The notes under the pieces were generated by a model that was not told where the DNA came from, did no database searches, and was given only the letters and a program-made list of their open reading frames with translations. From assembly GCA_963792885.1 (NCBI GenBank), contig CAWBXX010000001.1, positions 248,001 through 312,000 on the forward strand: 64,000 nt of DNA, in the 5' to 3' direction. A program made the position numbers and the translations under genes. Shown here in pieces: positions 50,845-60,648 of the stretch (the stretch's first letter is position 1; each line of letters opens with the position of its first letter). Origin of the DNA: DASWJZ01 sp963792885. GTDB lineage: Bacteria; Pseudomonadota; Alphaproteobacteria; Rhizobiales; Afifellaceae.

Positions 50845-51795
50845 TTATGAACGCTCCGCCAGCGGATGGTGCTTGTTGACGAGCTCCTTCAGCCGCTCGT
50901 CGAGAACGTGCGTATAGATCTGCGTCGTCGAGATGTCGGCATGGCCGAGCAGCGTCTGCACGATGCGGAGGTCGGCGCCACCGGAGAGAAGATGGGTCGC
51001 AAAGGCATGGCGTAGCACGTGCGGCGAGAGCTTGCGCGCATCGAGGCCGGCGCGCGCAGCGACACCCTTCAGGTCGCGCGCGAAGGCCTGCCGCGTCACG
51101 TGTCCGCTCGCGCTGTCGGCGGGAAAGAGCCACTTCGTGTCCGGCCTGCCGAGCGCCGCCCGTTGCTCGCGATAGAGATCGAGCGCGGCGTGGGAAGCGA
51201 CGTTGAGCGGCACCAGCCGCTCGCGCCCGCCCTTGCCCTTGACCGCGATCAGGGGCCGCCCGGCACGCCCGGCCGAATGCGGCAGCGCGACAAGCTCCGA
51301 GACGCGCAGCCCGGTCGCATAGAGAAGCTCCAGCAGCGCCAGCATGCGCAGCGCTGCAAGCCGGCGGAGCGGCGTCAGCTCCGCTTCAGCGGCTGCGCTC
51401 TGCGCGGCTTCGAGAAGCTTGTCGACGTCGCCGACGGAAAGAACGATCGGCAGGTGCCTGCGCGGCTTCGGCCGCTCCGCCGTTGCGGTCGGATCGTCGG
51501 AGCGGATTCCCTCGGCGACGAGGAACTTGAAGAATTGCCTGAGCGCGGAGAGCCGTCGCGCCTGCGAAGTGGCGGCGAGCCCGCGCTCCGAGAGCGACGC
51601 GAGATAGCGGCGCACCTCTTCAATCGAGGCCACCGCGAGTCGCCCACAGATCTCACGGAAGTCTTCCAGATCACGGCGATAGGCGGCAAGCGTATTGAAG
51701 CTCGCGCCGCGTTCTGCCGCGAGCATCTCAAGAAACGCTTCCATCAGCGCCGCGTCGCGCGTCCCGCCGCCGCCCGCGGAGCGCGCTCCGCTCAC
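50845..51795 (-). CDS. xerD: Site-specific tyrosine recombinase XerD
   Basis: Resolves chromosome dimers at dif with XerC and FtsK. 316 residues: N-terminal core-binding domain (MEAFLEMLAAERGASFNTL) and catalytic domain with the arginine in ATGLRVSELVAL, lysine in KGKGGRERLVPL, HVLRHAFATHLLSGGADLR (H-x-x-R), LLGHADISTTQIYTHV with histidine and nucleophilic tyrosine. All catalytic residues present. Start overlaps the stop of the small upstream gene by four bases. No dif site was found in the window. Confidence 0.93.
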   Translation of the reverse strand: MSGARSAGGGGTRDAALMEAFLEMLAAERGASFNTLAAYRRDLEDFREICGRLAVASIEEVRRYLASLSERGLAATSQARRLSALRQFFKFLVAEGIRSDDPTATAERPKPRRHLPIVLSVGDVDKLLEAAQSAAAEAELTPLRRLAALRMLALLELLYATGLRVSELVALPHSAGRAGRPLIAVKGKGGRERLVPLNVASHAALDLYREQRAALGRPDTKWLFPADSASGHVTRQAFARDLKGVAARAGLDARKLSPHVLRHAFATHLLSGGADLRIVQTLLGHADISTTQIYTHVLDERLKELVNKHHPLAERS

Positions 51796-51935
51796 GGCTG
51801 CAATCGATCCGCCGGTATGCGCACGCTCATCTCTCGCTGTTTCGGCTCTACCGAGATCACCAAGGCGACCATCGCGCCGTAAACCACCGCGGCAATGAGG
51901 CCGAGAACAACCAATAGTCTTATGAGGCTAGGCAT
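51792..51935 (-). CDS. Small single-span membrane protein
   Basis: 47 residues: PSLIRLLVVLGLIAAVVYGA forms one membrane segment, followed by a short basic tail ending RIPADRLQP. Start MPSLIRLL at 51935. Its stop overlaps the xerD start (ATGA). Small proteins of this type commonly precede xerD in Hyphomicrobiales. Function unknown; some are misnamed histidine kinase in databases. Confidence 0.75.
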   Translation of the reverse strand: MPSLIRLLVVLGLIAAVVYGAMVALVISVEPKQREMSVRIPADRLQP

Positions 51936-52022
51936 CGATCCGCATATTCGCCGAATCCGGTCTAACCCGTCCGGCGCGCGGATATCAAGGCAAGGAACCA
52001 GGGCGCATGAGCGCGCCAACTG

Positions 52023-52733
52023 CTAGACTTGCGTCTCTTTCCGCCACAAGACGTCGAGCCAGCCCAGCCCTTGGGCGTTGTGGTGCATATCGTAGAAGGA
52101 GATGACGCGATAGCCCGCCTCCTGCATGAACCTTAGCATCTCCGACGGACTCGGCTGCCCCTCATATATCTCGCCGAAGTTCATCTCGGAGAGAACGCAG
52201 GATATGCAGCCGGCGGCGAGCATTTCCGCTGCCCCGCGCAAGACCTCCAAGTCGAATCCCTGGGTATCCGTCTTGAGAAGGTCTATGTGCGCAAGACCCA
52301 ACTCGCGGCAATAGCCATCAACAGTGACGACCGGAACCTCGATCGACGCGGTCACCTCCGACCAGTTCGCGACACCCGATGGGAGAACCGAGTTCATATC
52401 GGAATGCGCATAAAGGAACAGATTCGTGGCGCCCGGCTTGGCGCCAACGGCCGTGTTGTTCAGCATTATTCCCGCATAGCTCGACGCCGCCGCCTGGAGC
52501 CTCAGAAAGGTCTGTGGATCCGGCTCGAAGGCGTGAATTGAAGCCCGCGGGAACAGGCCCTTGAACCTTGCGACGGACTGCCCGGCGTTCGCACCGACAT
52601 CGAAAATAACGTCCGGGCTCGGACAGCATCGCCGGAGGTCGTCGTTCAGGTCAATTCCAAAGCCGTCGGACACTCTGCGGACGTCGACCCCAGTCCGGCG
52701 CGCCAGAACCTTCAGCCTGCTGCGGATTGTCAT
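52023..52733 (-). CDS. FkbM-family methyltransferase
   Basis: 236-residue SAM-dependent O-methyltransferase. SAM-binding motif VIFDVGANAGQSVARF near residue 45, IHAFEPDPQTFLRLQ next, then LLKTDTQGFDLEVLRGA and SEMNFGEIYEGQPS. FkbM enzymes methylate sugars or polyketides at the cell surface. Start MTIRSRLK at 52733. Codon use and G+C appear lower than in its neighbours, and it lies between the small pre-xerD gene and aroK, which are usually neighbours; both facts suggest a recent insertion. Confidence 0.87.
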   Translation of the reverse strand: MTIRSRLKVLARRTGVDVRRVSDGFGIDLNDDLRRCCPSPDVIFDVGANAGQSVARFKGLFPRASIHAFEPDPQTFLRLQAAASSYAGIMLNNTAVGAKPGATNLFLYAHSDMNSVLPSGVANWSEVTASIEVPVVTVDGYCRELGLAHIDLLKTDTQGFDLEVLRGAAEMLAAGCISCVLSEMNFGEIYEGQPSPSEMLRFMQEAGYRVISFYDMHHNAQGLGWLDVLWRKETQV

Positions 52734-52897
52734 GGCACCGCTCCTACCGCTCCTCCCGCCCTGAAACAATTCGCGCTAGTGCGGCGGCCGAAAGTAGTTG
52801 TGGACAGCAGAGGCGGGTCGCCCGCTGCGTGGTAGCGAGGCTCGTCTTGACTCGCCGGGGAGCCGCGGCGCACCAGGATCGGCGGAGGTTCTCGTCC

Positions 52898-53488
52898 ATG
52901 GAAGCGCGCCACGCCGTCGTCGGCGGCGACCAGATCGATCGCGTCGTCTCGCGCCTTGGCAGGCGCTCGATCGTGCTCGTCGGCATGATGGGGGCGGGCA
53001 AGACCTCGATCGGACGGCGGCTCGCCGGTCTGTTGCACGTGCCCTTCCTCGATGCCGACAACGAGATCGAGAAGGCGGCCAACCTAACGATCCCGGAGAT
53101 CTTCGAGCACTACGGCGAGGCGCATTTCCGCGAAGGCGAGGAGCGTGTCCTGGCGCGGCTCTTGGCGAGCGGGCCGGCGGTGGTGGCGACCGGCGGCGGC
53201 GCCTTCATGAGCGAGGAGACGCGCAATCGCTGCCGCGAAAGCGGCATCACGATCTGGCTCAAGGCGGACGTGCCGGTGCTGCTTGAGCGCGTACGCAAGA
53301 AGGGCAATCGTCCGCTTCTCAACCGACCCCATCCGGAAAAGGTGTTGCGGCAGCTCCTCGCCGAACGCGAGCCGATCTATCGGCAGGCTGATATCGTGGT
53401 CGCCTCGCGCGAGGGACCGCACCAGGCGGTGATCGCGGAGATCGTCTCCGCGCTCGACGCGCTGCTTCGCCAGGGAGCCACGCCTTGA
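52898..53488 (+). CDS. aroK: Shikimate kinase
   Basis: Phosphorylates shikimate at the 3-hydroxyl. 196 residues with Walker A LVGMMGAGKTSIGRRLA, DADNEIEKAANLTIPEIF with the shikimate-binding Asp, FREGEERVL, ATGGGAFMSEETR and RNRPLLNRPHP-like lid region NRPLLNRPHPEKVL. ATG 52898 is preferred over longer options because the N-terminal extension upstream is unconserved. It overlaps aroB by four bases. Confidence 0.93.
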   Translation: MEARHAVVGGDQIDRVVSRLGRRSIVLVGMMGAGKTSIGRRLAGLLHVPFLDADNEIEKAANLTIPEIFEHYGEAHFREGEERVLARLLASGPAVVATGGGAFMSEETRNRCRESGITIWLKADVPVLLERVRKKGNRPLLNRPHPEKVLRQLLAEREPIYRQADIVVASREGPHQAVIAEIVSALDALLRQGATP

Positions 53489-54597
53489 AGGCCGAGACCG
53501 TCCGCGTCGCGCTTGGCGAGCGCAGCTATGACGTCTTGATCGGACCCGGCCTTCTCGCAGGGGCCGGCGAGCGGATCGTCGCGCTTATGCCCGGCCGCAA
53601 CGTCGCGGTCGTCACCGATGAGAACGTGGCGAAACGGCACCTCCCGACGCTCCGCGAAGCGCTGAAAGCGAGCGGAATCACCGCCGCCGAGATCGTCGTG
53701 CCGCCGGGCGAGTCGTCGAAGAGCTTTTCGAGGCTGCAAGCCGTCGTCGAGGCGGTCCTCGACGCGCGGCTCGAGCGTGGCGATGCGGTCGTGGCGCTCG
53801 GCGGCGGCGTCGTCGGCGACCTCGCAGGCTTCGCCGCGGCAATCATACGGCGCGGCATGCACCTCATCCAGATGCCGACCTCGCTCCTGGCGCAGGTCAA
53901 TTCCAGCGTCGGGGGCAAGACCGGCATCAATGCGCGCCAGGGCAAGAACCTCGTCGGCGCCTTCATGCAGCCGGACCTCGTGCTCGCCGACACCGAGGTG
54001 CTCGACACCCTGCCCGAGCGCGAGTTCCGGGCCGGCTACGCCGAGATGGCGAAGGCCGGACTGATCGGCGACGAGAAGTTCTTTGCGTGGCTTGAAGAGA
54101 ACCGCGCGAAAGTCTTCTCCGGTGGCGCTGCACGCATCCGTGCGATCGCCGAATGCGTGCGCTTCAAGGCGCGGACCGTCGCCGCCGACGAGCGCGAGAC
54201 CGGCGAGCGGGCGCTTCTCAATCTCGGCCACACGTTCGGCCACGCGATCGAGGCCGGCTGCGGCTTCGACGCCGCACGGCTCGTGCACGGCGAGGCGGTC
54301 GCGATCGGTATCGTTCTCGCGCACGATTTCTCGGTGGCGGAAGGACTTGCGCCTGCCACCGATGCCGAGCGCGCGCGAAAGCACCTGAAGGAAGCCGGCC
54401 TTCCGGTCTCGCTCGCCGACGTGCCCGGCCCACCGCTTCCGGTCGAGGAGCTGATGCGCCACATCGCGCAGGACAAGAAGGTGAAACGCGGGCGCCTGAC
54501 CTTCATCCTGACGCGCGGCATCGGCAAGGCCTTCATCGCCGACGACGTGCCGCCGGAGAAGGTGAAGGCGTTCTTGAAGGGGCAAGTGAAGGGCTAG
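53485..54597 (+). CDS. aroB: 3-dehydroquinate synthase
   Basis: Second step of the shikimate pathway, NAD- and Zn-dependent. 370 residues: VALGGGVVGDLAGFAAAIIR and QMPTSLLAQVNSSVGGKTGIN hold NAD and substrate, EFRAGYAEMAKAGLIGD the metal-binding Glu, and NLGHTFGHAIEAGCGF with LVHGEAVAIGI the metal-binding histidines. The start is TTG at 53485 inside the aroK stop (TTGA), a coupled arrangement. Intact frame. Confidence 0.95.
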   Translation: MKAETVRVALGERSYDVLIGPGLLAGAGERIVALMPGRNVAVVTDENVAKRHLPTLREALKASGITAAEIVVPPGESSKSFSRLQAVVEAVLDARLERGDAVVALGGGVVGDLAGFAAAIIRRGMHLIQMPTSLLAQVNSSVGGKTGINARQGKNLVGAFMQPDLVLADTEVLDTLPEREFRAGYAEMAKAGLIGDEKFFAWLEENRAKVFSGGAARIRAIAECVRFKARTVAADERETGERALLNLGHTFGHAIEAGCGFDAARLVHGEAVAIGIVLAHDFSVAEGLAPATDAERARKHLKEAGLPVSLADVPGPPLPVEELMRHIAQDKKVKRGRLTFILTRGIGKAFIADDVPPEKVKAFLKGQVKG

Positions 54598-54611
54598 GCG
54601 AGTGTGCTCGC

Positions 54612-54798
54612 ATGGGGAAGAACGCACTCTCGGATTCTGAAGCTTCAGCGCTTGCAGCGGCGTCGCTCGACTGGCTTGTCGAAAGCGGGCTCGCCGGTGG
54701 CGATCTGCCGGAGCTTGTCGCCGGTCTGGGCGCCGTCGACGCGGGCGGGATGGCGGGTCCTTCGTTCCGGTGTGCGACAGTGATCAGTGACGGAGGCC
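54612..54798 (+). pseudogene. Possible remnant of an adenylate/guanylate cyclase N-terminus
   Basis: The frame from ATG 54612 reads NALSDSEASALAAASLDWLV then ESGLAGGDLPELVAGLG, a pattern like the start of alphaproteobacterial cyclases (WLVESGL..G..L.EL), then loses similarity after about 60 codons. No GGDEF-like or cyclase catalytic domain follows. It lies 14 bases after aroB. If real it is a truncated gene; it may also be a chance similarity. Confidence 0.3.
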
Positions 54799-54816
54799 AA
54801 CCGAATTCGGATAGCG

Positions 54817-55555
54817 TCAGCGGCCGTCGCTGGGCCCAAATGTCCGCAGCGCCTCGCCGTCGGAAACGCGCGCCCGGATATAGTAGTCGGCCCACTCGGC
54901 AATCTTGGGATAGCCGGACGCCGCGATCGTTGCGGCACAAGCTGCGCCAAGGTCAAACGCGGTTTGCCGCAGATCAACGCCGGGGCCAAGGAGCGCCCAA
55001 TGCGCACCCGGCCTGCCGTAGGGCATTCCGACGCTGCCCGGATTGACCACAAGCCGGCCATTCGCAAGGCGCACGTAAGGCATGTGCGTATGGCCACACA
55101 CCACAGTTTGGGTCTCGGCACGCAGCTCCACGAAGACTTCCTCCCAGCGCGGAAGGCGGGAGTCGACGAGCACGACCTCCTCGTCACCTCGCGGCGTAGC
55201 GTGGCAGAAGTGGACTTCGCCGAGCCCATCGATCGTCAGCGTCAACGAAAGCGGAAGCGCCGCGAGCACATCGAGGTGCTTTGCTCCGAGCTGTTCGGCC
55301 GCCCATGCGAATATCCCGTCGAGTTCCGCTCGCCCCGCGATCACGCCGGTGCTCGACCAGCAAGCGGTCTGCGTTGCCGGAAATCCAGACGGCGCGGTCG
55401 CCGAGGCCGAGCAGCCGATCGATGACCTCGCAGGGCTGCGGTCCCGCCGCGACGTCTCCTAGGATGACCACACAGTCGGCGGCCTCGAAATCGGGCTCGG
55501 CCAGAACAGCCTCGAGCGCGGGCAGCACGCCATGGATGTCCGACAGTACCTGCAA
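54817..55555 (-). CDS. Metallophosphoesterase (YfcE/calcineurin-like), one apparent frameshift
   Basis: About 245-residue phosphatase or phosphodiesterase. Metal-binding motifs: D6 and H8 in VLSDIHG, ILGDVAAGPQP, WISGNADR (the GNxD/H position), FCHATPRGDEE, and CGHTHMPYVRL with NPGSVGMPYG. The first 70 residues are in a second frame; cc near 55345 read as c gives VEHGVIAGRAELDG. Substrate unknown; homologues act on nucleotides or phosphodiesters. Confidence 0.83.
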
Positions 55556-55641
55556 CGCGCTTCAGCATCCTTGCCGCCCTAACAAATGGCGCGATTTGTG
55601 GGTGTCGCTGCGACTACCAGACCGCCCCGAGAATACCCATA

Positions 55642-55924
55642 TCACGGCCGCGCTTGGCCCTCTCCCGGCGCGCTTGGGGTGACGGCAAGGGCGTGGACGG
55701 GGCCAGCCAGCTCTTCCGAAAGCACTTGGTTCACCATCCGATGGCGCTCGACGCGGCTCTTTCCCGCAAAGGCCGCGGAAACGAGAACGACCCTGAAATG
55801 CGTCTCACCCTCCGGCCGCGCTCCGATGTGGCCGGCATGGCGGTGGGAACTCGTCGACGATCTCTAGGCTCTCGGGCCGGAACGCGTCGGTGAGCTTCTG
55901 TTCAATACGGGATTTGACCGACAC
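55642..55924 (-). CDS. BolA-family protein, one apparent frameshift
   Basis: About 93 residues, too interrupted to appear as one open frame. From the GTG at 55924: SVKSRIEQKLTDAFRPESLE and IVDE, then, after removing one t near 55857, SHRHAGHIGARPEGETHFRV, VLVSAAFAGKSRVERHRMVN and QVLSEELAGPVHALAV. The RHAGH and FxGxxxxxRHRxV patterns are diagnostic of BolA. With monothiol glutaredoxins these proteins take part in iron-sulfur handling. It is convergent with nothing and divergent from the J-domain gene. Confidence 0.85.
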
Positions 55925-55995
55925 GATGACGCAATCCTTTTCCGATATTGTGACGCGCCTTGAGAGCCGCGCCGCCGAAGGGCATAGTTGAAGAG

Positions 55996-56620
55996 ATGAA
56001 GCTCGAACTCGGCCTATTTCAACAAGATCCGGATCGATTCCGGCAGGACCGCCCGCCGGCGCCCGGAACCGGTCCGGCGCGGCTGCGATATGGTCGGCTG
56101 CAAGGAGGGCGGCACGCACAAGGCGCCGAAGGGCCGCGCGCAGGAGGGCGAGTATTTCTGGTTCTGCCTCGACCACGTCCGCCAGTACAACAAATCCTAC
56201 AACTATTTCAGCGGCATGAACGACGCCGCGATCCAGGCCTTCCAGCGCGATGCGACGATCGGTCACCGCCCGACCTGGCAGATGGGCGTCAACGCCGGGC
56301 CCGACCAGCCGGCCCGCGCGGCCCGTTCAGCCGGGTTCACCTGGTCCGGCCGGGCGCAGGACCCTTTCCGCTTCTTCGGCGACGGCTTCCAGGCGCGCGG
56401 ACCGGACCCGGAGCGCCGCAAGGTGCACAATATGGAGGCCCGGTCGCTGGCGACGCTCGGGCTTGAGGCCTCCGCCACCGCCACGGAAATCAAGGCGCGC
56501 TATAAGCTCCTGGTCAAACGCCACCATCCCGACGCCAATGGCGGCGACCGCTCGCTGGAGGACCGCCTGCGAGAGATCATTCAAGCTTATAGCTATCTGA
56601 AGAGCGTCGGTTTCTGCTAA
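55996..56620 (+). CDS. J-domain protein (DnaJ-like), one apparent frameshift
   Basis: About 207 residues. After MKLELG a cc doublet near 56017 read as c gives YFNKIRIDSGRTARRRPEPV and CDMVGCKEGGTHKAPKG, a cysteine-bearing N-domain common in alphaproteobacterial homologues. The C-terminal J-domain starts near residue 150 (LATLGLEASATATEIKARYK) with the HPD tripeptide in VKRHHPDANGGD. It would stimulate DnaK. Adjacent bolA and cobS are its usual neighbours in Hyphomicrobiales. Confidence 0.87.
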
Positions 56621-56687
56621 TTCCCTTCCGGTTTCGCCCGGATTCTCTCCCCCAGGCGCCGGACCCTTCGTCCAAGAGGATTTCTCG

Positions 56688-57675
56688 ATGACTGCAACCG
56701 CTGAAGAATTGCTCGCGGTTCCCGATATGACGGTCTCCGCCCGGCAGCTCTTCGGGATCGATTCCGATCTCGAGGTGCCGGCCTTCTCGGAGCCGAACGA
56801 GCACGTTCCCGAGGTCGACGAGGATTACCTCTTCGATCGCGAGACGACGCTCGCCATTCTCGCCGGCTTCGCCCGAAACCGACGCGTCATCGTCACCGGC
56901 TATCACGGCACGGGCAAGTCGACCCATATCGAGCAGGTCGCCGCACGGCTCAACTGGCCGTGCGTGCGCGTCAACCTCGACAGCCACATCAGCCGTATCG
57001 ACCTCGTCGGCAAGGACGCGATCGTGCTCAAGGAAGGGAAGCAGGTCACGGAGTTCCGCGACGGCATCCTGCCCTGGGCCTATCAGCACAACGTCGCGCT
57101 CTGCTTCGACGAATACGACGCCGGCCGGCCGGACGTGATGTTCGTGATCCAGCGCGTGCTTGAATCGTCGGGCCGGCTGACGCTGCTCGACCAGAGCCGG
57201 GTGATCAAGCCGCATCCGGCGTTCCGCCTGTTCGCGACGGCGAACACGATCGGGCTCGGCGACACGTCCGGCCTCTATCACGGCACGCAGCAGATCAACC
57301 AGGCGCAGATGGATCGCTGGTCGATCGTGACGACGCTGAATTACCTGCCGCACGACAACGAGGTCGACATCGTGCTCGCCAAGGTGAAGAGCCTTCGCAC
57401 GCCGAAGGGCCGCGAGCAGGCGAGCCGCATGGTGCGCGTCGCCGATCTCTCGCGGAACGCCTTCATGAACGGCGACATCTCCACCGTCATGAGCCCGCGC
57501 ACGGTGATCACCTGGGCGTGAGAACGCGGACATCTTCGGCGATCTCGGCTTCGCCTTCCGCGTCACGTTCCTGAACAAGTGCGACGAGCTGGAGCGGCCG
57601 CTCGTGGCGGAGTTCTATCAGCGCGCGCTCGGCGTCGAGCTGCCGGAATCCTCCGCCAATGTGGTGCTGAGCTAG
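56688..57675 (+). CDS. cobS: Aerobic cobaltochelatase subunit CobS, one apparent frameshift
   Basis: AAA+ ATPase that with CobT and CobN inserts cobalt into hydrogenobyrinic acid diamide. Walker A VTGYHGTGKSTHIEQVA near residue 70, Walker B NVALCFDEYDAGRPD, sensor-type RLFATANTIGLGDTSG and MDRWSIVTTLNYLPH. Near 57515 the frame breaks in acctgggcgtgag; removal of one base restores ENADIFGDLGFAFRVTFLNK and the stop at 57673-57675. About 328 residues after repair, normal. Confidence 0.93.
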
Positions 57676-57677
57676 TG

Positions 57678-57795
57678 CCGAGCGAAGGGTATCCAGTCAT
57701 CCTCGGACGCGCGAAGCGCGAGCCGAGGACCCAGTATCGTCAACAGCAGGCGGCGTTGGACCCTCGGGTCGCGCTGCGCTTGCCCGAGGGTGACG
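57678..57795. repeat. Palindromic intergenic repeat C between cobS and cobT
   Basis: Two successive hairpins, tcctcggacgcgcgaag/cgcgagccgagga and accctcgggtcgcg/cgcttgcccgagggt, in an otherwise non-coding 126-base gap. The pattern gtcatcctcggacgcg...gccgaggacccag is of the kind scattered through Hyphomicrobiales chromosomes. Only one copy in this window. Confidence 0.65.
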
Positions 57796-57801
57796 AGGGA
57801 G

Positions 57802-59680
57802 ATGGCGAGCAAGAAGCGGGAGGCGCCGACCGAACCGTTCAAGCGCGCCGTTGCCGGCTGCGTGCGTGCGGTCGCGGGCAAGCACGACCTCGAAGTCACG
57901 TTCGCCGCGGACCGCCCCCTGCTTCTTGCCCAGAAGGTGCGTCTTCCCGAGCCGCCGCGCCGGCTGACGCATCACGACGCCGCCGTCACGCGCGGCATCG
58001 GCGACGCGATGGCGCTCCGGCTCGCCTGCCACGACAGCAAGGTGCATCGCCGCTTCTCGCCGGAGGGGCGGCAGGCGCGCGCCATCTTCGACGCCGTCGA
58101 GCAGGCGCGCTGCGAGGCGATCGGCTCGCGCCGCATGGCCGGCGTGAAGGCCAATCTCGGCGCCATGCTGGAGGACCGCTTCCATCGCGCCAACATCGAG
58201 GAGATCAGCGAGCAGTCGGAAGCGCCGATGGAGGATGCGGTCGCGCTGATGGTGCGCGAGCGGCTGACCGGCGCGCAGCCGCCGAAGGCGGCGCGCAAGA
58301 TCGTGGAGCTCTGGCGCGACACGATCGAGACGAAAGCCGGCAACGAGCTCGACCGGCTCGGCACGATCGCCGAGGATCAAAACGCCTTCGCCGAGGCCGT
58401 CCGCGACCTTCTCGTCTCACTCGACATGGGCGAGGAGCTCGGGCCGGAGACGGACGAGAGCGATGAGGACGAGAGCGACAACGCCGAAAGCTCGCCGGAG
58501 AACAACGAGGCCGCGCGCGGCGAAGCCGACCAGGACCAGAGCAATTCCGCCGACGATCAGGCCGAATCCTCGCGCGAAGAAGAGGAGGTCGGCGAGAAGG
58601 ACGATTCCGACGCCACCTCCGAAGAATTCTCCGAGGAGGACGCGGCGGCCGATCGCGAGCCGTCGGGCGAGGCGCGGCGTCCGGACTTCAGCGGCCGCAA
58701 CGAGCCGCAGATCGACTACAAGATCTTCTCCGCCAAGCACGACGAGATCGTGAACGCGGAGGACCTCTGCCCGCCGGAGGAGCTCGATCGGCTGCGCGCC
58801 TTTCTCGACAAGCAGCTCGCCAGCCTGCACGGCGCGGTCGCGCGGCTCGCCAACCGGCTGCAGCGCCGGCTCTTGGCGCAGCAGAACCGTGCTTGGGATT
58901 TCGATCTCGAAGAGGGCATGCTCGACCCGGCGCGGCTCTCGCGCGTCGTCATCGATCCGCTGTCGCCGCTTTCCTTCAAGCAGGAGCGCGACACCGCCTT
59001 CCGCGACACCGTCGTGACGCTGCTTCTCGACAACTCCGGGCTCGATGCGCGGGCGCCCGATCACCGTGGCGGCGACCTGCGCCGATATCCTGGCGCGGAC
59101 GCTCGAGCGCTGCGGCGTCAAGGTCGAGATCCTCGGCTTCACCACGCGCGCGTGGAAGGGCGGCCAGTCGCGAGAGGAATGGCTCAGGGCCGGCAAGCCC
59201 CCTCACCCGGGCCGGCTCAACGACCTCCGCCACATCATCTACAAGCCCGCCGACGCGCCATGGCGGCGCGTGCGCCGCAATCTCGCGCTCATGATGCGCG
59301 AGGGGCTCCTGAAGGAAAACATCGACGGCGAGGCGCTCGACTGGGCGCACCGGCGGCTTCTCGTCAGGCCGGAGCAGCGCAAGATCCTGATGGTGATCTC
59401 CGACGGCGCGCCGGTCGACGACGCGACGCTCTCCGTCAACAGCGGCAACTACCTCGAGCGGCATCTGCGCTTCATGATCGAGGAGATCGAGCAGCGCTCC
59501 CCGGTCGAGCTGATCGCCATCGGCATCGGTCACGACGTGACGCGCTACTACACGCGCGCCGTGACGATCGTCGATGCGGAGGAGCTTGCCGGTGCGATGA
59601 TGGAAAAGCTTGCCGAGCTCTTCGACGAGAAACCGGTGGCGCCTGTGCGAGGGCATCCGAGAAGGCGGCGCGCAGCGTGA
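57802..59680 (+). CDS. cobT: Aerobic cobaltochelatase subunit CobT, one apparent frameshift
   Basis: Partner of CobS. About 626 residues: N-terminal domain (EPFKRAVAGCVRAVAGKHDL), a long acidic linker at about residues 215-295 rich in Glu, Asp, Ser and Ala, then a VWA domain with metal-ion-dependent adhesion motif DNSGSMRGRPI, restored when ggg near 59040 is read as gg, and MVISDGAPVDDATLSVNSGN. GIGHDVTRYYTRAVTI closes the domain. MASKKREAPTEP at 57802 is the likely start. Confidence 0.93.
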
Positions 59681-60648
59681 GCCGACTCGCGCTTCCTGGC
59701 GCGCTGATAGGGCTCTGCGTCGCCTCGATCGCGGCGGCCGAGCCGATTCCGGTCACAGCGACGCGTCTCGACAGCTTCGCCTGGACCGAGGGGAGCGAGC
59801 CCAAGGCTCCCCTCGACTTCCTCGGCGGCCTGAGCCTCACCTCCACCGACAAGCGCTTCGGCGGGCTATCCGGGCTGGATATGCTCGATGCGGATACCGC
59901 GCTCATCATCAGCGATTCCGGTTGGTTCGTGCGCGCGCGCCTCGTGCATGAGGACGGACGACTGGTCGGCATAGCGGACGCCGATCTCGACAGCATCTTT
60001 CCCGACGGCAACACCGAGAAGGAGGTTGGTGACGTTGAGGACGTCGCGCTCGACCCGACCGACCGCCAGCGCGGCGTCATCGTGCGCGAGCGGCAGGCGA
60101 ACGCGATGCTCACCTTCGAGCTTGAGGATGGCCGGCCGACGCAATTCGAGGCGAAGCGCGTCGGGGCGCCGGACAACCTCCTGCGCTCCAACAAGGGACT
60201 GGAAAGCGTCGCCTTTGCGCCCGCCGCATCGCCTGTGGCGGGCGAGATCGTCACGGTCGCTGAGCGCCCGCCTCACGGCATGAAGAACATCCCCGGCTGG
60301 GTCGCCGGCGTCGGCGCGTTCGAAGTCGTGCGCCGCGACGACTTCGACGTCTCGAGCGCACGCTTCCTGCCGAACGGCGACCTGATGCTCCTGGAACGCC
60401 GCTACTCTCCAGCCTGGGGGATATCGATGCGGCTCCGCCTCATCCCCGGCGACACGGTGAAGGTCGGCGCGCGGCTCGACGGCGAGATCCTGCTCGACGC
60501 CGGCATGGCGAGCCAGATCGACAACATGGAGGGGCTCGCGATCAGCGAAGACGCCGACGGCCGCTTGATCCTCACGCTCGTCTCCGACGACAATTACAGC
60601 ATCCTGCAGCGGACGCTGATCCTGCAGTTCGCGCTCGACGCGGATTGA
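59677..60648 (+). CDS. Exported esterase-like phytase-family protein
   Basis: 323 residues from a GTG that overlaps the cobT stop (GTGA). Signal peptide LALPGALIGLCVASIAAAEP, then a beta-propeller-like body with LGGLSLTSTDKRFGGLSGLD, IISDSGWFVRARLV, DVEDVALDPTD, NKGLESVAFAP, LPNGDLMLLERRYSP and DNMEGLAISEDADGRL. The SGL, DxE and GLA motifs match the esterase-like activity of phytase family. Such proteins are typically downstream of cobT in Hyphomicrobiales. Substrate unknown. Confidence 0.83.
   Translation: MSRLALPGALIGLCVASIAAAEPIPVTATRLDSFAWTEGSEPKAPLDFLGGLSLTSTDKRFGGLSGLDMLDADTALIISDSGWFVRARLVHEDGRLVGIADADLDSIFPDGNTEKEVGDVEDVALDPTDRQRGVIVRERQANAMLTFELEDGRPTQFEAKRVGAPDNLLRSNKGLESVAFAPAASPVAGEIVTVAERPPHGMKNIPGWVAGVGAFEVVRRDDFDVSSARFLPNGDLMLLERRYSPAWGISMRLRLIPGDTVKVGARLDGEILLDAGMASQIDNMEGLAISEDADGRLILTLVSDDNYSILQRTLILQFALDAD

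Noticed and set aside
50753..51133. N-terminal extension of the TIR-TPR protein by 127 residues
   Set aside because: Extension is arginine-rich, overlaps xerD and has no fold; GTG 50752 gives a standard TIR start.
54153..55046. Plus-strand frame of 297 codons crossing aroB's end
   Set aside because: First part is an out-of-frame shadow of aroB; only the short stretch from 54612 has any protein-like pattern.
57790..60648. A 952-residue open frame fusing CobT to the phytase-like protein
   Set aside because: The VWA part of CobT continues in another frame after a one-base error near 59040; the phytase-like gene has its own GTG start and signal peptide.
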